From: Mytilus trossulus
Lineage: Eukaryota > Mollusca > Bivalvia > Mytilida > Mytilidae
DNA: 64,000 nucleotides
Direction of reading: 5' to 3'
NCBI RefSeq assembly: GCF_036588685.1
Contig: NC_086375.1
Location: 39,516,566-39,580,565, forward strand
Every line of letters begins with the position of its first letter. Position 1 is the first letter of the stretch. Below the pieces are notes generated by a model. It saw nothing but the letters and a program-made list of their open reading frames with translations. It was not told the DNA's origin and searched no databases. Positions 21,528 through 33,744 of this stretch are shown here, piece after piece. Made by a program: the position numbers and the translations under genes.

Positions 21528-24500
21528 ATGTATGAAGTGATAGTGTTAAAGGAAGGATACTGTGTTTCCGATGGACCAGGTAGTTCTTTATTTATAATGT
21601 TTATGATATTTCAAAAATCATGTGTTTAATAACAAAACGTACCACAAATAACATAATGAAATTTAATAAATCGGTGTCACTTTTATCTTTCTAATGCCCT
21701 TTTACATGCTTTACAAATGAAAAAATTGCTGAATTTTCGTTTCTGTTTTGTAACTGAAGTTTGCCTCATAAAAAATGGGATGTTTTGAATATTATCAGGA
21801 TTATACACAATGCTTATCATGCTTATTACATGAACCTCAAAACTTGGATCAAGTAGAAATTTGGGAATTATCACTTTTACTGTTCTTGAGTCATGTCCCT
21901 TTACAGTTTATATATTGCATCACATGTGTTCAATTAACATATTCCTGATTTGTTAGTTATGTGACTGTCATACTGTGTCTGGTATTAAATGTACATATAC
22001 ATGTATAAATATAACTCTATCTGAAAAGAACTTGAAGAAAAACAAATAACAAATTCAATACTTTTGTACTGCAACCAATTTTCACATCATGCATGTGTCA
22101 TGCATATGTACATGTATTCATCATTTTGTTCATACATGTACTGATGATGTAGTTTATTTTTGGTTTCGTTGCATATAAATATAAAAATAACCAACTTAAA
22201 GACATGGCATGAAACAGCTTCTGACAATGTTCCTGTTAGATACAGGTATATAAATACATGGCAGGTAAATATTCCTGCTGTCTATAATGAATCAAAAAAT
22301 GATCATTAAACATGTTAAGGTCTTTTTAGCTAACACAATTAACATACATAACCAATACCATTGAGGACGGGCATTCAATATAAAAGAAAAGCAATGCATT
22401 TAACATCATGAACGTGTTTAATGCTGTAATTGCAGGTTTGATGAAAGCTGCAGGCACAATAACCTTGCTGAAAGGTCCACAGAATATAATGGTGGATACA
22501 GGAAATCCATGGGACAAACAGTTAATACTTGATGGTAATTTTTTTCATAAATAACAATTTCAGAAGATTTTGAAGTATACCATAACTGAATCAGATTGAA
22601 GAAACCAAAATAAGTTTTTCATACCAGTCTTAATATATTATAAATGTATAGATTTTTAATGCCCAATTTATAGGCATTATGTTTTCTGGTCTGTTCGTCT
22701 GTCTGTCCCACTTCAGGCAGTGTTCTCCCCAGAAATTTGGAAAGCATCACATTTGGCGTAAAAAATAAAAAAAAAAATTTTCAATGTAATTTGTCTCGTC
22801 GTGGCAACTCTCTATTTCCTTCATGTTATACATGTATATGTTATAATTGTTTATTACAAAATGTATTATATTGTTTGTATGCTATAGGCCCTTATTTGGT
22901 GGATAAAATATTCTATTCCACCCTATTCTTTGTGTCTTTATTGTTGAATTCATATCTGAGAATACAATTAAACTAAAACCATGATAACAGTATTTTCAGT
23001 TTATGTTTTCTATATTCATTTATAGTTCGAAAATTATTTTTTTCCTCTTGGGCCAAATAAAAATATATGTGTGGTTCCAGTTACCCTACCTATCCAGCTA
23101 AATGAATGAATGGTTTATTATAGTGCAACCTGTATAGATACAATTGGACTAAATATGTAGAAAAAACACTGGTTCTTATAAAAAAAAAAAAAAAAGGGAA
23201 GAGAAACTATCATCATGATCATAAAGCAATGAAATTTAAATTAAATAACTTTTTCTTTATCATGTCTATGACATATATTGGTTCATGGTACTCAGTGAAT
23301 TAGTCCCTTGTTTCTTTTTATCAAAATGATATATATTTTTAACAAAGTTATCTAACAAAGAGTCTGTTAAATGCTTAGTTTTCTCTTTAGGTATCATTGT
23401 TTTCTGTCTACTGTGCCATTTGTGCATATTCTTCTTCTTCTTCTTTATGTAAATCCCTCCAGCGTTGGAGCACACACTGTCGTCGTAAACTATTTCAAGA
23501 ATCTTCTCCTCTGAAACTACTGGGCCAAATACTTTCAAACTTTAACTGAATGTTCCTTAGGGTATCTAGTTTAAAAATTGTATCCGAAGTTTTGATCTCT
23601 CAACAAACATGGTCGCCATTGCTAAAAATAGAACATAGGGGTCAAATGCAGTTTTTGGCTTATATCTCAAAAACGAAAGCATTTGGTGCAAATCTGACAT
23701 GAGGTAAAAATGTTCATTAGGTCAAGATCTATCAGCCCTGATATTTTCAGATGAATCAAACAACCCATTGTTGGGTTGCTGCCACTTAATTGGTAATTTT
23801 AAGGACATTTTGCAGTTTTGGGTCATTATCTTGAATATTATTATAGATAAAGATAAAGGTAAACAACAAAAATGATCAGCAAAGTAAGATCTACAAATAA
23901 GTTAAAATGACCAAAATTGTCAATTGACTCCTTAAGGGGTTATTGTCCTTTACTGACAATTTTTCACAATTTGTTCATCATAATTATTTGCTAACTTTAA
24001 AAAATCTTCTCCTCTAAAAAACTACTCAACCAAATTCAACCAAACTTCAACTGAATGATCAGTAGGGTGTATAAAATAAAGTTTGTGTTTTATTTTCTAT
24101 TTCGTTAAAAAACATGGCCGTCAGGGCTAAAAATAGAACACAGGGTAAAATGCAGTTTTTGGCTTATATCTCAAAAACTCCAGCATTTAGAGCAAATAAG
24201 ACAAGAAGTTAAAGTATTTATTAGGTCAAGGTCTGCCTGTCCTGAAATTTTCAGCCGAATTGGGTAACTGGTTTTTCAGGTATAATGCCCCTGAATTGAT
24301 GATTTTAAAGAAATTTTGCAGTTTTTGGTTATTATCTTGAATATTAGTATAGATACAGATAAACTGTTAAAGCAAAAATGTTAAGCAAAGTAAGATCTAC
24401 AAATAAGTCAATTTGACCAAAATTACCAATTGACCCCTTAAGGAGTTATTGCCCTTTAAAGACTTTTTTCACAATTTGTTCATCATGTTGACTTACTTTA

Positions 24501-27500
24501 AAAAATCTTCTCCTTTGAAACTGCTGTATCAATTTCAGCCAAACTTGGGCTAAATGAGTTTCAGAGTATCTAGTATAAATTTTATATTTTATTTCCTTGT
24601 ATGTCAAGAAACATAGCTCCTATGGCTAAAATAGAACATAGGAGAAAATGATTTTTTTTTTTTTGCTTTTGAAGAAAATAGGACAATTCAAAGAACATTT
24701 AAATAAATTGAAAAGCCAAAATAATCATTGATGAGAGATTTAACCAAAAAAATTAAGGTGAGCGATTCAGGCTCTTGAGAGCCTCTTGTTTAAAATGTTA
24801 ACATATTCACAGGTTATTCCAAATTGTAATGAAATCCTCCACCAGAACGTTGCACATGTATGGTGTATATTATAGTTAAGCAAGCAGATATTAATGTTCT
24901 AAATAGTTATGCATAAACATCACACTAAAGTATTTTAACGGCAACTATTTTACTATTTATGAAATATATCAGATAGACACATGGTGGTAAATATTGTCAT
25001 TAGTGTCTTTATGGGGAGCTGTGATACCTAGGGAAGTGTTATATCTCGGCTGATAGTCTCTTTTTGTGAATTTCATAGCAGTATATTCTGGACATATTTT
25101 CAATCTTTCCAAGTATTTCTGGGTTGTTCGGTATAATGTTCAGATTTGCGAAGCTTTGACAGTCTACTATAAGTGTACATATTGCCTCACGGTTACTGAA
25201 GTGAGTTGCCCATGTTGATTCAGATATAATTCTCACAATAAAGTTTTTAATTGGAGTATAAGTAGTTATTATTGTAAAATGCAGATTTTTTTTCATATCT
25301 GGTCCGGTTCCGATCAGTAGTTTACACTAAAATATTCAATGGCCGCCGAAAGCAATGAAAAATATGAAAATAAACAATGTTTGACAAGAGATTGGGAATG
25401 AATATTTTGTTTTTAATGCATTAAATGGATGAAACATAAACTAAAGCCAATTATAATCACTTTCTAAAGAAAGTGCAAAACTTATTTGGCTGAAAATCAA
25501 AATTTTCACTCTCGATTTACAAAAAGCAAAAGGAAGAGAAAGAAAGTAATACTTATATTTAATTTTGAAAGTCATAAAAAGATACAATCACTCAGCCTCT
25601 TTTTAAAAGAGAAAAATGTTTATTTCTTTGAATTTTCATTTTGCAAACATATATTTAGATTTTTATTATGATTTTCTGATTACATTTGGTCTCCTTGTCG
25701 AAATTTGTGATTGCAGACCACGTGGTATTAATCATGTCACAAGTGACAGCTTGGGGTATTCGTATCCAATCAGTTATCACCCAAAGGGCAATTAACACCT
25801 ATTTAATCACTGAATTGCCTCTATTGTCCAACTTGAAGGAGTTACAATTAAAGGTGATGCATTTGTTAATGATCATAAGCGGTAATTAGATGAAAGTTCA
25901 AAATTTATGACATGGTTTTTCCATATATACCAACGAGAAAAATAACATCCTGAAAAAAATTATAGAGTCGCTGAAATTATTATAGCGTCGCGGGAAGGAA
26001 ATATAGCGTCGCGGCCTGGGGAGAACACTGTCAGGTTAAAGATTTTGGTCAAGTTAGTTTTCGATAAAATTGAAGTCCAATCAACTTGAAACTTAGAATA
26101 CATGTTCCCAATGATATGATCTTTCTATTCTAATTTTAATGCCATTTTACAGTTTTGACCACAATTTCACAATCCACTGAACATAGAAAATGATAGTGCC
26201 TGTGGGGCATCATTATCATATGGACACATTCTTGTTCTGTGTGAGGCATCCTAATGGGAACATTTTACACCATGACCCTTTGATTCCTAACAGTGCTTAG
26301 TTTATTTCTTAGTGTCACATCATTTTCTTGTCTAACACATGCAACTAATATTGTTGGCGCCCGAAAAGAAAACCTATCTTAAGTACCTACCTACACTACC
26401 CTATAAGGTAGGCAACATTAAACAAAGAACTTTTTAAGGATTGTCCAAATTATTTTCATAGATCAGTTGTTAGAACTTTTTCTGATAGCAATATATTTAT
26501 GTTAAAAGGTAAATTAGAAAATACATGTAACTATATAAAAAAAAGATCATTTATGATACTTGAGTTTTAGAATCGCCTAATTCTAAGATGTTTTTTTCAG
26601 GATTAGAAAAGCATGGTCTGAAACCAGAACAGATTAGTTTTGTAGTCTGCAGTCATGGCCATGTAGACCATGTTGGTAACAACAATCTTTTTACTAATGC
26701 AGTACACATAGTGTGTTATGATGTATGTGTTGGGGAGCAGTACATGTTACATCATTTTGACAAGGTAACAATAGAGTTTGATCAGAAGTATAAGTTAAAC
26801 ATTAAAAACTTAGTATACAATTATTATATCTAAAAAATAACTAAAGTAGATTTAGAATTATACCTCTATGATACAGCAACCCAAAGAAAACGAAGAACTA
26901 AAAATAACTATTAAGGCATTCATTTAGATTGTTGGAAGATAAAGGAAGATGTGGTGTGAGTGCCAATGAGACAACTCTCCATCCAAATAACAATTTAAAA
27001 AAAAAGTAAAAACCATTATAGGTCAATGTACGGCCTTCAACACGGAGCATTGGCTCACACCGAACAACAAGCTATAAAGGGCCCCAAAACTAGTAGTGTA
27101 AAACCATTCAAACGTGAAAACCAACGGTCTAATCTATAGAAAAAAAGAGAGAAACGAGAAACACGTATATATTACATAAACAAACCACAACTACTGTACA
27201 TCAGATTCCAGTTGGTGCATATTATATTTCTTCAGAATCATATTATCATGATTATGGAATGTCAGAATTGTCTGGTTAACTACTATTAATGTTTCACATG
27301 CTATACAGAAAATGTTTTTATATAGCGGTACACACTACTGAATATTGAACAATATATGCAGTCAATTTATCTTAATTTTTGCAGAACATTATTCATGATA
27401 TATGGTGGATTTTTCATTAAACTCCTTAATTTACAAACATAAAATAAGGAGATGTGGTATGATTGCCAATGAGACAACTAGCCAACATGGTCCATATAAT

Positions 27501-28684
27501 GTGGATTAAAGCAGTTAAAGCTCACTGTACAGCATTAAGTTAAGATTTGTTTCTCATTGTACATTAGGTCAACAATATATTGGTGTATAAAAATATTTTA
27601 TGGCTCAAATGGCTGGTAAGTTTGTCTAACCATAACTGCATTTTCATGGTCCAAAAGTCAGCTAACTATTGTATAACCAGTATGATCCAAATTATCAAGT
27701 TAGTTCCCTTTCATAAATGTGTTGAAACATTTCTGTATTGATGTTGGTACATGACTTTTGTACACAGTTCATGTGTTATTTATCTCAAAGTTAATTAATC
27801 CTTTTCAGATTTTTAATTTGCTTTGATTGTTGGAGCTATTAACAGTTCTAGTGTGATACCTGTTTTTATTTAATATTAAATTCCAGGGTATACCCTATGA
27901 GATAGATGACTTTGTAGAGGTAGTACCAACACCTGGACACACCGGAAAAGATGTCTCAGTTATCGTCAGGGAAACAGAAAAAGGCACTGTTGCTATAACA
28001 GGTAAGGTTTACTCAAGTTTTGGATAAAGATGATGTCCAATCAAATTGAAACTTAGTACACATATTCCCTGTGATGTACTTGAAATTCAGAAATACTTGC
28101 TGGCATTTTAGACTAAAATGGGATTTTATGTTTTGTTATATTCAGAAAACTCCTGTTTTATTCATATAAAAAATTTCATATGTAAGTTTTAATTATTGCA
28201 ATGATAACCCTGTTGCATTTTTCACAATAATAAAAACATTGCATTAATTTCTGAATTTACAGTAATCTTTCTAGTTGAAATGTCAAATTAGAGTTTTGAC
28301 TCCAATTTCATAGTTCACTTTAAAATAGAAAATGCAAATGAGAGTGGGGCATCTATGTACTATGAACAAATTCTTGTTTAAAATTTTTGTATGTAATTAC
28401 TTTTATTTTGATTTACAGGAGATTTATTTGAATGCTTTGAAGATCTACGAGAGCCAAGTATATGGCAAGACAATAGTGAAAACCCAGAAGATCAAGAAGC
28501 AAATCGTATTGGCATGTTACAAATCGCAGACTATATCATACCTGGTCATGGACCAATGTTTAAGGTCCCAGAAAGTTACAAGACTCAGATGCAAGTAGTC
28601 TTTTATGAAGAGTTTACTGCTATAACGCCTACTGGTATCATTTCTGAGACATCTGAATACATTGTGTGTGATGACATGGTTTAA
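21528..28684 (+). CDS. MBLAC1-like metallo-beta-lactamase domain protein, 5 exons
   Basis: Coding exons: 21501-21579 (ATG at 21528), 22436-22534, 26601-26764, 27887-28001 and 28419-28684, all bounded by AG/GT and joining in frame; about 231 residues, close to the family's usual size. The protein starts 'MYEVIVLKEGYCVSDG', has the metal motif 'CSHGHVDHVGN' in exon 3, 'PTPGHTGKDVSV' in exon 4, 'TGDLFE' at the exon 4/5 junction and 'IIPGHGP' in exon 5: all metal ligands expected of the fold are present. Human MBLAC1 is reported to act in histone pre-mRNA 3' processing; that role here is by homology only. An AG acceptor at 21499-21500 implies an upstream, probably non-coding, exon that I could not find. 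Introns 2 and 4 carry repeats. Confidence 0.88.
22718..26030. mobile_element. 3.3-kb hAT-like element in MBLAC1 intron 2
   Basis: Terminal inverted repeats CAGTGTTCTCCCCAG (left) and CTGGGGAGAACACTG (right), flanked by TCAGG on both sides (22713-22717 and 26031-26035). The right subterminal zone has three copies of 'atagcgtcgc' (one altered) at 25965-26015, likely transposase binding sites. Interior frames (for example 25486-25671, Lys/Arg-rich) show no transposase domain I can name. The tandem array at 23400-24792 appears to be a later insertion. Confidence 0.7.
23400..24792 (+). repeat. Tandem repeat with about 500-bp units
   Basis: Nearly three units marked by 'aatcttctcct' at about 23502, 24003 and 24502, each with 'gtttttggcttatatctcaa', 'ttattatcttgaatatt' and 'caattgac'. 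The right end is a hairpin, 'ggctcttgagagcc', followed by 'tcttgttt'. The third unit is truncated. No ORF. The left end was not resolved. Confidence 0.7.
26941..27195 (+). repeat. Family A copy in MBLAC1 intron 3
   Basis: 'aaggaagatgtggtgtgagt', 'gccaatgagacaactctcca' and 'caatgtacggccttcaacac' mark a partial, diverged copy. Confidence 0.65.
27447..27640 (+). repeat. Partial family A copy
   Basis: Starts 'aaggagatgtggtatgattg' and soon runs into unrelated sequence that includes a fragment resembling the 148-bp monomer of the 17.5-20.9 kb array ('gcattttcatggtccaaaag'). Confidence 0.5.
28009..28385 (+). repeat. Family G, diverged copy in MBLAC1 intron 4
   Basis: 'atgtccaatcaaattgaaac', 'agtacacatattccctgtga' and 'gagtggggcatct' match family G in order, with an insertion around 28100-28280. 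It lacks the hAT-like element. Confidence 0.55.
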
Positions 28685-29481
28685 CAGCAAGATGTGATAA
28701 TGATGATCAATAGCATAATCATGATCAATGACACGATTAATCATGATCTGTAGCATTATTATTCATTCATGTAAAGGTTATGGTACTTTCATTATCGAAC
28801 ATGTACTTATTATGCCTACACCTAAATGAACAATGTTATTTGACAATCTTCAGGGTTTGTGAGTTGATTTACGCTTTGCTGATAACACTATAAGATGGAC
28901 CAGGCTGGCTAAATATAATTTGCATGGCTTTGGCATTTGTTTTCAGCTGAAAGACAAATATATATAAATTACTACATTGTGTTCATACTTTCTTTTCTGT
29001 TTTATTGAGGACATCTGCAATTTGAATAGAATCAATAGAGCTTTAAACAGGTCATGATTGACTATTAGGTCATGTACAAATATGATGATATTGCAAGTAA
29101 CAAATTTCCTTATCCTTTATGATTGCTTTCAGAACAATTACAAAATTCTATCCACCTTAGTATCAAAACACGGTAATAACACCATGAAAAAGCAACCAAA
29201 ATGGACATTGATTCATATTCATACAAGCTTTGTGTCAAACCTACTTTCTAACGCATTGGCGACATATACAAAATTGAGGAGCAAGTGATGAGAATTATTT
29301 TAATAAGATTGAATATAAGATGTATTTCAAATCTCTAGAGAAGGGGAAATAACTCTCTGACTTCTACTGAGGATGGGTTTTTTTTTGTTATTTGCTTGGT
29401 TTGTTAACAAGGTAGATCACAATGCCAGGTTTACCTTCATTGTGATTTAAAACAATGCAATATTATGACCATGAAATAGCA
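28685..29481. other. Probable MBLAC1 3' untranslated / downstream region
   Basis: AT-rich, with a 'catgatcaatgacacgatta' patch just after the stop that contains several near-palindromic 'atgatcat' motifs. No AATAAA within 500 bp of the stop was found; one lies at about 30251. The transcript end is not defined. Confidence 0.3.
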
Positions 29482-29693
29482 TACTGTGGATTCATTAATA
29501 TTTGTTGGATACCAATTTTCGTGGATTTCGTGGGTACAGAAGAACCACAAATTTAAATGTTCAACGAATAACAAATTTTCTAAAGGAATGAGTGCAGACT
29601 TTTCCAAAACCATGAAATTAAGTATCCACAAATATGTAAATTTTCCTCAAACCATGAAAATTGGTACCCACGAAAATAAATGAATCCACAGTA
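29482..29693. mobile_element. Foldback MITE, copy 1
   Basis: 212-bp near-palindrome: 'tactgtggattcattaatat' on the left; the right end finishes 'aatgaatccacagta'. Inner arms share 'accaattttcgtgg' and its complement. TA at both ends suggests a TA target (Tc1/mariner-type). Copies at 30628 and 58553. Confidence 0.7.
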
Positions 29694-29897
29694 ATTTTCT
29701 AAGACTCTTCATGCTCTTGTACACACAACATTTAGTGTACCAATTAATTTTGAATTTATTTAAATTACCTTTTTGTTATTCATGTCACTAATAATGAAAA
29801 ATATTTAAGATAAACACAATTTTATTTAGTATTTTACATCTCTGACTATAATTAAATTGATTGTTTACATGCATATATTTCCCACATTTGCAACATA

Positions 29898-30200
29898 TTG
29901 AAGGCTAAGCAAATATTAAGTCATTATACCACACAAATTTCTTATTTGCTAATATTTTACAGATTACAGACCTATAAAAATATTTCACTATCCATATTTA
30001 AAAAAGAAATGCAGGCGCCTTACAATGTTTGTAAAGATGTAACCTTTTTTTTTTGGCCAACAGAACTTTTGAAAACTAATGAAATTGGTGTCCTGAAAAA
30101 TAATTCTGATTGCCCATTTGGTTTTAATATAACTGGTGTTGTCAGATTTTTTTTAGATTTATGAGTCTGACTGTCCCTTAGGTATCTTTCATCCCTCTTT
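29898..30200 (+). repeat. Repeat fragment with family E tail
   Basis: Ends with 'gagtctgactgtcccttagg' + 'tatctttcatccctctttt', the block that ends family E (see 34193-34356). The open frame over 29898-30164 is judged non-coding. Confidence 0.45.
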
Positions 30201-30625
30201 TACAGCATTATACACAGCATATTTGTTTACATTGAGAAGCAGTATCCATGAATAAAATGTTCAGTTGTTTAGGATGGGCATAGATGTCATTTTAGTTATG
30301 ATTGTTTGTACATAATTTGATAGTGTTACAGTTTATATTATACAGAAATAATTCAACTGTTTTATGTTTATGATTTTTTTTCCCTTTGAAAAACATACAG
30401 TATTGTTAAGGAAGCTTAAAAAGCTTGACGGCCTTCTTGGTGCTCAAAATGTTGGTATAGAGTTAATACAAATGTTTTTGTGAGCCTAAATTCTAATTAA
30501 ATGCTTAGTATTCATTGAAATATATATTTGATAGAGATCTTAATTGTCATCTGAATATAATTTTCATAGAAAATAACATGGTAGATATTTCAATTAATTT
30601 GTATTATTTATATCATGGTGCATGT

Positions 30626-30845
30626 AGTGCTGATTCAATTATTGTAGTGGGTACCAATTTCTGTGGATTGTGAAAAATGTATTTTTTTTGGTTTTACCAA
30701 ACTTGTCACACAGCTTACAGAAAATTTTCATTTAGTCAAACATTTAAATTTGCGGTTCAAGAATAAACATTAAAATTTGCGATTCAAGAATACTTACAAA
30801 ATCAACAGAAATTGGTTACCCACTTATAATAATGAATCCACAGTA
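30626..30845. mobile_element. Foldback MITE, copy 2 (degraded)
   Basis: 'gtagtgggtaccaatttctg' on the left and 'aattggttacccac...aatgaatccacagta' on the right. The left terminus has decayed. Confidence 0.55.
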
Positions 30846-31189
30846 ATTCATGTATAATTAATCATTCCACTTCTGTATTCCAAACATGACCATAGCTAGT
30901 TTTCTAGTCTATTCCGTTTTGAATTTGGTCATGTATTTTCAGACAGATTGTTTAATTATTGATATATCTTAGAAGTTTGATATCTTTTTTTAATACATGT
31001 ACCTACATTGAAAACCTTTTCTACAGTTACACACTGCTGTTTTTATTTTATTACCTTCAGATGTTTTGTAACTTGTTTCTTTTATTTATTCCAAAAAAAT
31101 ACTTTTTTGCCTTAGAAACAGATGCATTATATAATAACATTGTGTTAATTATTGCCATTTATTATTTTTGTAATGCTAAAACTCATTAA

Positions 31190-33700
31190 TTTTGAAATAT
31201 ATTTTAATTATACCAACCCATAATTGAAAGAAAATGGCTTAAAGTCTGAATATTTGAACCTTTATCTGAATATCTGAAGTTGTAGTGCAAGTAACAATTT
31301 TAAAGACAGAAGTGATGAAAGAGGACAAACACCATAAATATTAACTGAATAAAAGTAGAAACTTTAGTTAAAAAAATTGAAACAGAAACCTAACAGCATA
31401 ATAAACAATGATAAAGCACATATTAAACAAAGTCTTAGGTTTATTTTTGTTATAATTATATGGCATATATCATGCTGCACCCAGTGAAGCCTTCATAGAT
31501 TGTTTTATTCTAAACTGTGCCATTTATTGAAAAATATTATGAAAACCTTTAGATATTCACCAAGTCTACAAAGTTATCAATTGCACCTTTTCTCTGCATT
31601 GTACATGGATTGTTGAAATTGGTTATTTTACATCTAATGTATTAAATATCTTCATTTATAGTAATGATCAAAGAGTAAGGACAATTATGATTAAAATGGA
31701 TGTGGTTTAGTGGAGGATTGGAAGAAACTTACTAAATTACATCACTCCAAAATGGTCCTATTGTCGACTTGACCAATAAATATTTATGGGTGCCGAACCT
31801 GAAAATAACATTTGATATGGGTTTGCCATTTTAAAAACAAAATTCAGACAAAAATGCAGTTTTACAGTCATTTTGAAATGACCCTACTTTATTACTTACT
31901 CATTACAATCAAGGTTGATTAGCTGTCAAAAAGTTGAATAATACTTGGAAAAGACCAACATGCTTTGAGCAATTTGCATGGAATAGACAAACAACCAACA
32001 TTAGGTCCAAACAATTAGACTTCTCTTCCTACCCTCCCACATTCATCTTTCTGGGATAGTCCTGAATATTACTTCCATATATTTATTTCAGGCTTAATAA
32101 TATACTGATGCAATATTTATTTTTTCAATCATGTATTTGTTTTGAAGTGCTAATGTTTACGAGTGATTAAAAGTTCATTATGTTTTTCTTATGTTTTTAT
32201 TTTACTTTTTAAAAAAAATTTCCAATGACCTTGCCACACAATTGTGGTGCATATTATTTAACCTTGTCTGTCATTCCAATACTCTGCCACATTTTGAGCT
32301 GAATTTTAGTATGTGTCTACTGTGCTGAGTTTTTGATTGAGTTTACGTTTGGTTTCTCTGCTGATGTTGCAGAATTTAAGGTTTTGGACTGTTGAAAATC
32401 ACAGTAGTATGTACCTTTTCTTCGTATATTGAGCTGAGTATTTTGGCAATGGTAACTTCTTTCAATTTCCATTCTATGAAAAATGGACTAATTGTGTTGC
32501 TTTGAAAAAAAATAAAGTTTATCTCTAAATTCAAGGTTAGTATGCACAAGTTGTGACCCAAATTTTGATCGTTTATAAACTCTTTTTAATAATGATAACC
32601 GGTAGCTTAAAGTACAATAATGTAACAGCAGAGAACTATAAAACATGTCTCTGGTAAAATACTGTTAATCAAATGAGTGTTAGTTTTCCTACAGAAGGTT
32701 GATGGTTATTTCCAGGCACTCTGGCTTACTCCACTTATAAAAAAACTTACCACTCAATCGAACAATAGTGTTGGAAGTGGTATTAAACACCAATCCATCA
32801 ATAATTTGCTGATGATAATTTTTTAATGAGTTTAGTCCGTGTTTATGACAGGTCATCTACACCTATTTCGTTTATTTGTTGATGTATATTTCATTATGAC
32901 AAAAAAAACTTATTATTGGCTTCAAAGTCACAATTGGGCAGTAAGGTTACGTTTTATTGATTTGGTCAGTTATTCAGTAACTAAAGACTGCATACTCAAA
33001 TATCTGAGACTAAAGAAAAACAAATGCGAAACTTGATTGTTTTCGTTTTGGCTACCCAATTGATAGGTTAATTGACTGATGTTTGTCTCACTTCAATGTC
33101 GAATATTTTCTGTGCAATCTGGACGAGAATAAACCAACAATGAAACCATAATCATCCTTTAAAAAGTCGTTTGATTGTGAGCGAATTGCATAAACATTTA
33201 TACTACTTGAAAATAGAGGCAGGTATTTTGCATTGCAACAGTCCGACTACGAACATCAAAAAATTGTTGCAGAGAAAGTGTTACGTGTATTATAGATGTG
33301 ATAATGCTATACTTACACGAGGCACCGTATTATTCCACTCCATTCTGACGAGGCGAGGTTGCATTTTTTCACCATTGTGCAGAGTTTTAGAAATTATTAA
33401 AACAAATTAATGGTACATGTACTATCATTCTCTATGACTGCTAGTGAACTGGGTGTTCAGACAAAAGAAATCACATGTAACAGATTGTTCACTGTTTTTA
33501 TCGAAAGGTATACGAGCAATTCCGAAGAAACTGGTTTTTATTACGAAATGATTTGAAGTACACGTTTTAATGATGTTACAGAAGTTTCAATTCTAGATTC
33601 TCAATCCTTGTATTTTGAACGTGTATAGCTTGTCATTTTTTTTACACCTTGAAGATGTCCCACTTTGCACCTCAGAATTTGTTTTAACACAAATAGAAAG
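31190..33700. other. No gene recognised
   Basis: 2.5 kb of AT-rich DNA. Short frames at 32376, 32839 and 33171 show no family resemblance or splice context. Probably intergenic with old repeat debris. Confidence 0.4.
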
Positions 33701-33738
33701 TTAAAGAAAAGACAGGAATAGCTCGATCAGCCGATACA

Positions 33739-33744
33739 TTTATT
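33739..33744 (-). terminator. AATAAA overlapping the VMO1-A stop codon
   Basis: The minus strand reads GAATAAATG, so the TAA stop lies within a canonical polyadenylation hexamer. If used, the 3' UTR would be about 10-30 nt. Confidence 0.4.

Larger units (their letters stand above)
22658..26240 (+). repeat. Dispersed repeat family G, split by a transposon
   Basis: Starts with hairpin 'aatgcccaatttataggcatt', continues 'gttttctggtctgttcgtct', is interrupted at 22718, and resumes at 26036 with 'aagattttggtcaag', 'gtccaatcaacttgaaac' and 'gaaaatgatagtgcctgt', ending 'acacattcttgtt'. A second, diverged copy lies at 28009-28385. Confidence 0.65.

Noticed and set aside
24982-25300. Host exon inside MBLAC1 intron 2 (minus frame 25039-25296)
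   Set aside because: It lies within the 3.3-kb TIR element and shows no domain; at most a fragment of that element.
28517-28756. 79-codon minus-strand frame
   Set aside because: Antisense shadow of the last MBLAC1 exon.
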